This document shows, in pieces, positions 1 to 6,257 of a stretch of DNA of 8,806 nt. Source of the stretch: Deltaproteobacteria bacterium (GTDB lineage: Bacteria; Desulfobacterota; Binatia; UBA9968; CAXXLF01); contig JACZXR010000068.1 of NCBI GenBank assembly GCA_022571535.1, positions 1-8,806 of the forward strand. Direction: 5' to 3'. Below the pieces are notes generated by a model. It was not told the origin of the DNA. It saw nothing but the letters and a program-made list of their open reading frames with translations, and searched no databases. Both the position numbers and the translations under genes were made by a program. Positions within the stretch are counted from its first letter, which is position 1, and every line of letters begins with the position of its first letter.

Positions 1-682
1 CTTCACCGGAGCGTCCCTTTTCTGCTGCCTTGCGGGTCTCCTCGTAAACCAATTCCACGTCGTTGCCGTCGATCACTTTTCCTTCAAAACCATAACCCTT
101 GGCCCGATCAGCTACGTGTTTGATGGCGACACTCTTTTCCAGGCTTACGGTCATCGCATAAAGATTGTTCTCGCATATGTAGATTACCGGGAGCTTCCAC
201 AGACCGGCAAAGTTCATCGCCTCGTGGACTACACCTTGGTTCATCGCGCCGTCTCCCAGAAAGCTCACCACCACCTCTTTGCTGCCCCTGAGCATGGCCG
301 CTAAAGCGGATCCTGTAGCGATGGGTACCGTGGCGCCGACTGTACCCGTGTTGCCGATAAAACCGAACGAGAGGTCCCCCATGTGCATCTTGCCCCCGCG
401 CCCCTTAGAATATCCGTCGGCTCGTCCCATGACCTCACACATGAGCAGGTAGAGATCTGCCCCTTTGGCTACCAGGTGGCCTGTGCCACGGTGGTAGCTA
501 GCGAACAGATCTGCAGACCCCAGGGCCGAACAGACCCCGACCGCTATCGCTTCTTGTCCGCGGTAAGAGTGGGTGCTCCCGAACATCGCCTTTTTCTGGT
601 AAAGCTCTTCCAACTTTTCTTCAAAGGCCCGGATTTTGAGCATCATCTCCAGCATCTTTTTTAGTTTATTCGTGTCTACCAT
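1..682 (-). CDS. Pyruvate/acetoin dehydrogenase E1 component, alpha subunit (partial, 3' end beyond the window)
   Basis: Thiamine-diphosphate-dependent E1-alpha subunit of a 2-oxoacid dehydrogenase complex. It decarboxylates pyruvate (or acetoin in close relatives) and passes the acyl group to lipoyl-E2, giving acetyl-CoA in the cytoplasm. The visible 227 residues are about two thirds of a family protein of roughly 320-370 aa. The ThDP/Mg motif starts with GDG at residues 143-145, continues NQG at 148-150 and HEAMNFA at 153-159, and closes with ENN at 171-173. The N-terminal GSTHSYRGQEA block (35-45) and the loop YHRGTGH (63-69) are also family features. The loop has Thr67 where many relatives have His. 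The start at 682 is favoured by AGGAGG six bases upstream. The gene lies 57 bp after glcB with no terminator between, so the two are probably co-transcribed. PdhA and AcoA cannot be separated from this fragment; the E1-beta and E2 genes presumably lie beyond the left edge. Family assignment is sure, substrate is not. Confidence 0.93.
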   Translation of the reverse strand, partial: MVDTNKLKKMLEMMLKIRAFEEKLEELYQKKAMFGSTHSYRGQEAIAVGVCSALGSADLFASYHRGTGHLVAKGADLYLLMCEVMGRADGYSKGRGGKMHMGDLSFGFIGNTGTVGATVPIATGSALAAMLRGSKEVVVSFLGDGAMNQGVVHEAMNFAGLWKLPVIYICENNLYAMTVSLEKSVAIKHVADRAKGYGFEGKVIDGNDVELVYEETRKAAEKGRSGE

Positions 683-688
683 GAGGGT

Positions 689-694
689 CCTCCT
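689..694 (-). promoter_or_regulatory. Shine-Dalgarno sequence of the E1-alpha gene
   Basis: AGGAGG on the minus strand, six bases before the ATG at 682-680. It fixes the start codon of the partial E1-alpha gene, which has several further Met codons in its first 15 residues. Confidence 0.8.
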
Positions 695-739
695 GGGTTA
701 CTCAAACTGTAGAATCGTTCTCCCCCGGTTTGCAAAAAC

Positions 740-2920
740 TTATTGTGCTGCCTTGACTTCCCTCCGGCGAGCGTGAAGCACAGGCTCGGTATAGCCGTTT
801 GCAGCCTCTCTACCCTTAAAGACGAGATCCAACGCTGCCTGAAATGACATGCTTGTGTTGTATTCGGAAGCCATGTTTCTATAATTCGGGTCATTCACAT
901 TTTGCCTGTCAACGATTTTCGCCATTCTCCCGAATGTCTCTCGCACCTGCTGTTCGGTCACAATCCCATGATACAGCCAGTTTGTGATGTGCTGGCTGGA
1001 TATGCGCAGCGTGGCCCGGTCCTCCATCAACCCCACATCATGGATGTCTGGTACCTTTGAACAGCCGATTCCCTGGCCCACCCAGCGCACAACATAGCCA
1101 AGTATCCCCTGGGCATTATTGTCTAGCTCCTGTTGGATCTCCTTCGGTGTCAACTTCCGATCCAACAGCGGAAGCGTCAGGATATCATCCAGACTGGCGC
1201 GCTCTCTGCTAGCAAGCGCCGCCTGCCTTTTTGCTACATTGATCTTATGATAATGCAAGGCATGAAGTGTGGCGGCCGTAGGTGATGGCACCCAGGCCGT
1301 GCTCGCACCAGCTTCGGGATGCGCTATCTTTGTTTCTACCATCTCCGCCATTTTATCGGGCATGGTCCACATCCCCTTTCCAATCTGGGCTTTCCCAATA
1401 AGTCCTGTTTCGATGCCGATATCCACGTTCCAGTCTTCGTATGAGATGATCCATGGCTGCATTTTGATTTCTCCCTTAGGTAGCATGGGCCCGGCCTCCA
1501 TACCGGTGTGGATTTCATCGCCGGTTCGATCAAGGAAACCTGTGTTAATAAATACCACTCTCTCTTTTGCCATGCGTATGGCTTCCTTCAGGTTGACTGT
1601 CGTGCGGCGCTCTTCATCCATAATACCGATTTTAAGGGTGTTTCTTTCAAGGCCGAGTGCATCCTCTACCCTTTCAAACAATTCTACCGTGGCCGCCGCT
1701 TCTTCCGGGCCATGCAATTTGGGTTTTACGATGTAGAAGCTGCCCGTTTTGCTGTTGGTGTATTTCCCGTTCCCTTTGAGGTCGTGCATGGCCGCCAACG
1801 TTGTGACCATGGCATCGAGAAACCCTTCGGGAATTTCATCGCCGCCTTCTGTCGTCACGGCATCGGTATACATGTGAATGCCGACGTTTCGAACGAGCAA
1901 CATACTTCTGCCGGGTAGGGTCAGGGTTTTTCCATCGGGGGTCGTGAAGGTCTTGTCTGGATTCAACCTTCGGGTAGTCAGCCGCCCGTTCTTTTCGAAG
2001 GTCGCTTCAAGTGTCCCCTTCACGATGCCGTTCCAGTTGCTGTATATTTTCGTCTTGTCAGAGGCATCTACCGCTGCGACAGCATCTTCACAGTCTTCAA
2101 TGGTTGTGATCGCGGCTTCCAGCACTACGTCTTTCACCCCCGCCGGGTGGTCTTTACCAACAGGGTGGCCCCGATCGATCTGGATTTCTATGTGTAGCCC
2201 ATTGTTTCTGAGCCAGACACTGCTCAACTCATTGTTTTTCTCATTAAAGCCGACAAATTTGCTACGATCTGCCAATCCGACTAGGCGCCCATCGTTAAGC
2301 GTTGCGATCAGCTGTTTTGTCGTGCCGACGTCTTTGAGCGAGTATTGTGTGACATCAGAAAACTTACCTTGCTCAAGGCCTACGACTTCATCTAAGAATG
2401 CCTCCGTCTGGGCAACCACCCTGGTCCCCCGTGCGGGGTTATAGGTTTCTCCTCTTTCCACCCCCTTTTCTTCCGGGATCACGTTTGTTCCATACAGCGC
2501 ATCATAGAGGCTGCCCCAGCGCGCATTGGCAGCATTTAGTGCAAAGCGGGCATTATCCAATGGCGCCACCAATTGTGGTCCGGATACCTGCGCTAGTTCA
2601 GCGTCCACATTTGCCGTGATCACCGAAAACTTTTCACCCTCAGGAACGAGGTAGCCTATCTCTATTAGAAATTTCCTATACTCCTTCTTGTCGATAGGTT
2701 TACCTTTTCTGGCCAGGTGCCAGGAGTCAATTTTCTTTTGCAGTGTATCCCGTTTTTCCAGAAGTTCGCGATTCTTGGGGGCTAAATCTTTAACGATCCT
2801 ACCGAGGGACGTCCAAAATGCGCTTGGATCCACACCCGTACCAGGGGCAATCTCGTCCTGTACTAAATGAACCAGTCTTTCGTCTACTTTTAGTCCACCA
2901 CCCTCGATTATTTTGACCAT
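740..2920 (-). CDS. glcB: Malate synthase G
   Basis: Condenses glyoxylate with acetyl-CoA to (S)-malate and CoA in the cytoplasm, the second step of the glyoxylate route and of glycolate/glyoxylate assimilation. At 726 aa it has the length of the monomeric G isoform (about 720-730), not the shorter A isoform (about 530). Known E. coli MSG active-site residues have counterparts: Arg338 in PGRSM; Glu436 in GIMDEERRT (E. coli Glu427); Asp464 in GFLDRTGDE (Asp455), the Mg ligands; Cys620 in GIGCSKVPD (Cys617); and the catalytic base Asp634 in MEDRATLR (Asp631). The order is N-terminal helical clasp, TIM barrel with an inserted alpha/beta domain (roughly 135-330), then the C-terminal plug domain after about residue 590. 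The start at 2920 has AAGGAG seven bases upstream. It is preceded by a 309-bp leader rich in inverted repeats and followed 57 bp later by the E1-alpha gene, which would supply its acetyl-CoA. No isocitrate lyase or glycolate oxidase gene is in view, so the glyoxylate source is unknown. All key residues are present, so the enzyme should be active. Confidence 0.98.
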   Translation of the reverse strand: MVKIIEGGGLKVDERLVHLVQDEIAPGTGVDPSAFWTSLGRIVKDLAPKNRELLEKRDTLQKKIDSWHLARKGKPIDKKEYRKFLIEIGYLVPEGEKFSVITANVDAELAQVSGPQLVAPLDNARFALNAANARWGSLYDALYGTNVIPEEKGVERGETYNPARGTRVVAQTEAFLDEVVGLEQGKFSDVTQYSLKDVGTTKQLIATLNDGRLVGLADRSKFVGFNEKNNELSSVWLRNNGLHIEIQIDRGHPVGKDHPAGVKDVVLEAAITTIEDCEDAVAAVDASDKTKIYSNWNGIVKGTLEATFEKNGRLTTRRLNPDKTFTTPDGKTLTLPGRSMLLVRNVGIHMYTDAVTTEGGDEIPEGFLDAMVTTLAAMHDLKGNGKYTNSKTGSFYIVKPKLHGPEEAAATVELFERVEDALGLERNTLKIGIMDEERRTTVNLKEAIRMAKERVVFINTGFLDRTGDEIHTGMEAGPMLPKGEIKMQPWIISYEDWNVDIGIETGLIGKAQIGKGMWTMPDKMAEMVETKIAHPEAGASTAWVPSPTAATLHALHYHKINVAKRQAALASRERASLDDILTLPLLDRKLTPKEIQQELDNNAQGILGYVVRWVGQGIGCSKVPDIHDVGLMEDRATLRISSQHITNWLYHGIVTEQQVRETFGRMAKIVDRQNVNDPNYRNMASEYNTSMSFQAALDLVFKGREAANGYTEPVLHARRREVKAAQ

Positions 2921-2927
2921 TGTTTTT

Positions 2928-2933
2928 CTCCTT
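2928..2933 (-). promoter_or_regulatory. Shine-Dalgarno sequence of glcB
   Basis: AAGGAG on the minus strand, seven bases before the glcB ATG at 2920-2918. It supports that start over any downstream Met. Confidence 0.8.
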
Positions 2934-2955
2934 CCATCTGGTTTCTTTTCCGATC

Positions 2956-2988
2956 AGCCAGAGAACAGGAACTTTCTTTTTCCTGGCT
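2956..2988 (-). repeat. Two overlapping, mutually exclusive hairpins just upstream of glcB
   Basis: On the minus strand AGCCAG pairs with CTGGCT across a 21-base loop (2956-2961 with 2983-2988). Alternatively CAGGAA pairs with TTCCTG across an 8-base loop (2966-2971 with 2980-2985). The two pairings share the same CAG bases, so both cannot form at once. The structure ends about 22 bases before the glcB Shine-Dalgarno sequence. Pairing is seen directly; any regulatory role is inference, and six-base stems of this kind can arise by chance. Confidence 0.4.
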
Positions 2989-3035
2989 CCACGCCAAGAA
3001 TTGAAAGTCGCCTCTGAAAACATGGGTGCCCCTCA

Positions 3036-3058
3036 TGCCTTCGAGGGCCTCTGAGGCA
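3036..3058 (-). repeat. Imperfect hairpin in the glcB leader
   Basis: TGCCT at one end pairs with AGGCA at the other. A 2x2 mismatch follows, then an inner GAG/CTC stem with a three-base loop. This makes a short symmetrical hairpin in RNA and a near-palindrome in DNA. It could be an operator half-site pair or a leader hairpin. There is no U run after it, so it is not an intrinsic terminator. Confidence 0.35.
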
Positions 3059-3102
3059 ACCGAAGAAACTGTGCTACCCCCTAGATTTGTGGTTTAAAAA
3101 GG

Positions 3103-3132
3103 AAAATACCCGATAATGACGTGATATTACAA
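3103..3132 (-). promoter_or_regulatory. Weak sigma70-like promoter candidate for glcB
   Basis: TTGTAA (3132-3127) and TATTTT (3108-3103) are 18 bases apart on the minus strand. Each matches its consensus hexamer at four of six positions. Transcription would start near 3095, giving a leader of about 170 nt before glcB. AT-rich intergenic DNA easily yields matches this weak, so this is a candidate only. Confidence 0.2.
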
Positions 3133-3176
3133 CCTCAGGCCTGCGTTCAAAGAGACCGGTGTGCTAGCCGAGGTTG
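3130..3176 (-). repeat. Nine-pair inverted repeat with long loop in the glcB upstream region
   Basis: On the minus strand CAACCTC (3176-3170) is perfectly complementary to GAGGTTG (3136-3130). The helix extends inward by one G-U and one G-C pair, giving nine pairs around a loop of about 29 bases. It is the strongest inverted repeat in the gap and lies next to the weak promoter candidate. No U run follows, so it is not a classical terminator. It could be an RNA fold, a 3' end stabiliser of the nuo transcript, or a site bound by a regulator. Confidence 0.4.
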
Positions 3177-3229
3177 CTGGGATGACGGCGTAGAGAAGAG
3201 ATTCTTTTAGATAGCCTAGAGCCCCCCCC

Positions 3230-4708
3230 TCATTTTATAAAAAACCCTAGGGATTGGTTGGTGTAGTGAAAGAGCGGTCCCCAGTAGATGCCGAAGAAGA
3301 CGGTTGGGATGGCGAGAATCAGGAGAAGGGGAAAGACGGTAGGGGTCATCGCTACCTCCTGATCCGTTGGTTCGGGGAAGTCGAGGAACATGGTTTTTAC
3401 GATCAAGGCATAATAGTAAAGAGAGATCACGCTGTTGATGATCGCCACGACGGCCAGAAAATAGAACTCTCCCTTGATTACTGCAGCAAAGAGAAAGAAC
3501 TTGCCCACGAACCCTGCCAGGGGTGGCAGCCCGGCAAGGGAAAAAAGAAAAATTGCCATACAGGTGGCAGGGACGGCTGCCCCACGCCAGGCAAGGCCGC
3601 GGTAAGCCTCGATATCCTCTCTCCCTGTGGCATTGGACACAATAATAACCACCAGAAAAGCACCCAGGTTCATGATGAGATAGACCACGATGTAGAAGAG
3701 CATTGCCCTGAGGCCAATGTTGTTAAGGACGACAAGCCCCATGAGAATATATCCGGCATGCGCAATGCCAGAGTATGCGAGGAGCCGTTTGACATTTTGC
3801 TGGCCGAGAGCGCAGAGGTTGCCGAGGGTCATAGTCACCATGCTGACCATAAGGAGAAAATGGGGCCACTCCACCCCTGGAATAAAATCCCAGTTCCCTC
3901 CCTCCCCGAGATGAGACACCGCAGGGAAGAAGAAGCGGATCATGATGGCCACGCCGGCGGCGTTGGATCCCACGGAGAGAAAAGCCGTAATCGGTGTTGG
4001 GGCGCCTTCATAGACATCGGGGGACCACATGTGGAATGGCACAAAAACGGCCTTGTAACCGAAACCCGATAGGATAAAGAGGAAGGCCATGAAAAGAGTC
4101 AGCCGATTGGCCTCGCCTTGATGAAGGACCTCCCGGATCACCGCGTAATCCAGACTCCCGGTCATGCCAAAGATCCAGCTCATGCCGTAGATCATGCTGC
4201 CCGAGGCCACTCCGCCATAGATGAGGTATTTAAGAGCGGCTTCACTGGAGCGGCGGTTGTGATGCAGACTACCGGTTAGGATATAGGATGTGAGACTTAC
4301 CAGTTCTAAAGAGAGGTAGGCCATCAGGAGATTGGTCGAAGAGGCCATGAAGAACATGCCAAGGGTGGAGGCCAAGAGGACCGTATAGTATTCTCCCTGG
4401 TAGATCTGACGGATTTCATGACAACCCACCGACATCCAGATGACCAACAGGACGGCCAGTAGGGAGACCACTTTAAAAAAGAGGCTAAAGTTGTCCAGGA
4501 CGACCATGCGGTGGAAGAGCCAACCTTCAGATGTGCCGTAAAGCTGGAGGGTGGCCCCGAGGGATAGCAGGCAGCCGAGCGCGGCGAATGGGGCAAGAAC
4601 CCTCTTGTTCTGGATGACCAGGTCGAGGATCACGAGCAGAAGGACGGTCCCCGAAAGAATGATCTCGGGATAAAAGTATTTAAGGCTCTCAAGGTTGGTG
4701 AGATCCAT
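3230..4708 (-). CDS. nuoN: NADH-quinone oxidoreductase (complex I) subunit N
   Basis: Antiporter-like membrane subunit of respiratory complex I, the one closest to the quinone-reaction module. It helps move protons across the cytoplasmic membrane as NADH is oxidised. At 492 aa it has normal length, with about 14 hydrophobic segments. Conserved charged residues can be placed against E. coli NuoN: Glu135 in LSLELVSLT (Glu133), Lys160 in EAALKY (Lys158), Lys219 in FGYKAVFVPFH (Lys217), and Lys403 in GFVGKFF (Lys395). The broken-helix motif MWSPDVYEGAPTP is intact. The residue matching the TM8 lysine (E. coli Lys247) is Asn249, in the context SVGSNAAG, an unusual substitution. The gene starts 6 bp after the nuoM stop with only a weak GAAGG upstream, suggesting translational coupling to nuoM. 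It is the last nuo gene here; its TGA is followed by eight G residues. Confidence 0.98.
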   Translation of the reverse strand: MDLTNLESLKYFYPEIILSGTVLLLVILDLVIQNKRVLAPFAALGCLLSLGATLQLYGTSEGWLFHRMVVLDNFSLFFKVVSLLAVLLVIWMSVGCHEIRQIYQGEYYTVLLASTLGMFFMASSTNLLMAYLSLELVSLTSYILTGSLHHNRRSSEAALKYLIYGGVASGSMIYGMSWIFGMTGSLDYAVIREVLHQGEANRLTLFMAFLFILSGFGYKAVFVPFHMWSPDVYEGAPTPITAFLSVGSNAAGVAIMIRFFFPAVSHLGEGGNWDFIPGVEWPHFLLMVSMVTMTLGNLCALGQQNVKRLLAYSGIAHAGYILMGLVVLNNIGLRAMLFYIVVYLIMNLGAFLVVIIVSNATGREDIEAYRGLAWRGAAVPATCMAIFLFSLAGLPPLAGFVGKFFLFAAVIKGEFYFLAVVAIINSVISLYYYALIVKTMFLDFPEPTDQEVAMTPTVFPLLLILAIPTVFFGIYWGPLFHYTNQSLGFFIK

Positions 4709-4714
4709 AGGCCT

Positions 4715-6235
4715 TCAGGAAAGGTGCGGGATCACGATCTGATTCAGGTGATTGAGGGTGGAACTGATAAGATCGAGGACCGCGTGAGGATAGACTCCGA
4801 GGACGACCACGATGATCCCCAAAGGTACCAACGTAAACAGCTCCCTACCGTTAATCTCTGGTAGGCTCTGGTACTTCTCGTTGGGCGGACCTAAATAGAC
4901 CCGCTGCATCGTCCATAGAAAGTAACCCGCAGTAAGAATGATCCCGCTTGCCCCTATCATGGCAAGCACTTGGTACCTCTCCCAAGCTCCCAGAAGGACA
5001 AGAACCTCAGAGATAAAACCGGAGAGGCCCGGTAGTCCCATAGAGGCGAAAAACGCCAGCGCAGTCACGCCGGTATAGATTGGCATCACAGTGGCTAACC
5101 CGCCAAAACCGTCGATATTGCGGTGATGGGCCCGGTCGTAGATCACGCCTACAAGGAGAAAGAGCATCCCGGTAATAATTCCGTGGTTGAACATCTGCAG
5201 GACCGCACCGTTAATTCCCTGGGGGGTAAAAGCTGCCATCCCCAACATGACATATCCCATGTGGCTCACACTGGAATAGGCAACGAGTTTTTTGAGATCT
5301 GTTTGCGCCATGGCACAGAGGGCACCGTAGATGATATTCCAGGCCCCCAAGGCCCCGAGGAGATAAAAGGCGAAGTCCGCTGTGGCGGCCGGCAACATGG
5401 GAAAATTGATCCGCAGTATCCCGTAGGTTCCCATCTTGAGGAGGACGCCGGCCAGTACAACGGATACTGCCGTGGGGGCCTCCACGTGAGCATCCGGGAG
5501 CCATGTGTGGAAGGGGAAGGCAGGGATCTTGATAGCGAAGCCGATAAAGAGGGCCATCCAGACGACGTGTTGAAAGCCCCATCCCAGCCAATCAAATGGC
5601 CAGAAGGAGATCACTGTGGTGCTGTACTTGCCGCTCTGGGCGATCAGTTTGGTCATGTCAAAGGTGTGGGGCTCGGTGGTGAAATAAAGGGCCAAAATGG
5701 CGAGAAGCATCAGGACACTGCCGAAGAGGGTATAGAGAAAAAACTTGATCGCCGCGTATTCTCTACGGGACCCTCCCCAGATCCCGATCAGAAAGTACAT
5801 GGGGAGCAGCATCACTTCCCAGAAAATGTAGAAGAGAAAAAAATCAAGGGAAACAAAAACTCCCGTCATCCCGGTGTCGAGGAGAAGAAAGAGGGCAAAA
5901 TAGCCCTTCACGCCCTTGTCGATTCCCCAGGAAGCGAAGATGGAGAGAAAGCAGAGAAGTGCGGTAAGAATCACCATAGAGATGCTGAGTCCATCAACTC
6001 CCACGAAATAATCGATGTTATACGCAGGGATCCACGCGACCTTCTGGACGAACTGAAACCCCGGTTCCGAACGATCGAAATTCACGAAGAGCCAGACGGA
6101 AAGGAGAAGTGGGGGTAAGGTAAAGAGCGCAGAGACCCAGCGTATCAGGTTGTGCCGTTCAGACGGCAAGAAGAGAACCGCTATCATCCCTGCTAAGGGG
6201 AAAAAGACGATAAGTGTAAGCACGCTTTCTGCCAT
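4715..6235 (-). CDS. nuoM: NADH-quinone oxidoreductase (complex I) subunit M
   Basis: Antiporter-like proton-translocating subunit in the middle of the complex I membrane arm. It is 506 aa, close to E. coli NuoM (509), with about 14 membrane segments. The expected functional residues are all present: Glu140 in FWEVMLLPMYF (E. coli Glu144), Lys236 in FAIKIPAFPFHTWLPDAH (Lys234), His325 in SSVSHMGY (His322), Lys267 in LLKMGTYG (Lys265), His351 in MFNHGI (His348), and Glu410 in GFISE (Glu407), so it should be competent for proton transfer. The GIWGG and EAPTA motifs are typical of bacterial NuoM. It lies 22 bp after nuoL, and GAGGAG sits ten bases before the ATG, overlapping the intergenic gap. 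Start at 6235 gives the usual hydrophobic first helix. Nothing abnormal seen. Confidence 0.98.
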   Translation of the reverse strand: MAESVLTLIVFFPLAGMIAVLFLPSERHNLIRWVSALFTLPPLLLSVWLFVNFDRSEPGFQFVQKVAWIPAYNIDYFVGVDGLSISMVILTALLCFLSIFASWGIDKGVKGYFALFLLLDTGMTGVFVSLDFFLFYIFWEVMLLPMYFLIGIWGGSRREYAAIKFFLYTLFGSVLMLLAILALYFTTEPHTFDMTKLIAQSGKYSTTVISFWPFDWLGWGFQHVVWMALFIGFAIKIPAFPFHTWLPDAHVEAPTAVSVVLAGVLLKMGTYGILRINFPMLPAATADFAFYLLGALGAWNIIYGALCAMAQTDLKKLVAYSSVSHMGYVMLGMAAFTPQGINGAVLQMFNHGIITGMLFLLVGVIYDRAHHRNIDGFGGLATVMPIYTGVTALAFFASMGLPGLSGFISEVLVLLGAWERYQVLAMIGASGIILTAGYFLWTMQRVYLGPPNEKYQSLPEINGRELFTLVPLGIIVVVLGVYPHAVLDLISSTLNHLNQIVIPHLS

Positions 6236-6257
6236 CTCTTAGAATCTCCTCTTCGAG

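Larger units (their letters stand above)
2921..3229 (-). other. Intergenic region and probable leader of glcB
   Basis: A 309-bp gap between the nuoN stop and the glcB start, by far the longest in the window. I see no gene with family features, no tRNA and no classical intrinsic terminator (stable GC stem followed by a U run) reading leftwards. It starts with eight consecutive G residues (minus strand) directly after the nuoN TGA. It contains three inverted-repeat structures, one weak sigma70-like promoter candidate and the glcB Shine-Dalgarno sequence. The base composition is more AT-rich than the flanking genes around 3090-3130. It is the most likely place for the glcB promoter and any regulator or RNA control element. 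No known riboswitch was recognised by eye. Confidence 0.6.

Noticed and set aside
1878..2444. 188-codon plus-strand frame, with further frames at 1269-1736 and 1508-1918
   Set aside because: All lie opposite glcB, whose active-site residues and full length prove the minus-strand reading. Their products are low-complexity Ser/Pro-rich or unrecognised.
2799..3023. 74-codon minus-strand frame starting in the glcB leader
   Set aside because: Over half of it overlaps glcB out of frame. It has no clear ribosome site and no family resemblance.
2990..3180. tRNA or known riboswitch (for example a glycine riboswitch, plausible before a glyoxylate-using gene)
   Set aside because: No cloverleaf arms or T-loop could be assembled, and the conserved glycine-aptamer core could not be found by eye. 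A covariance-model search would be decisive.
3222..3255. Possible intrinsic terminator at the end of nuoN (CCCTAGGG followed by six T residues)
   Set aside because: The palindrome leaves at most a two-base loop, too tight for a hairpin, and it lies inside the last nuoN codons. Flanking pairs are weak.
3254..4072. 272-codon open frame on the plus strand
   Set aside because: Antisense to nuoN, with the same highly charged composition and no recognisable domain. The nuoN reading is certain.
5123..6118. 331-codon open frame on the plus strand
   Set aside because: It is fully antisense to nuoM. The product is rich in His, Gly, Glu, Lys and Asp with no family motif, which is what the complement of a hydrophobic membrane protein gives.
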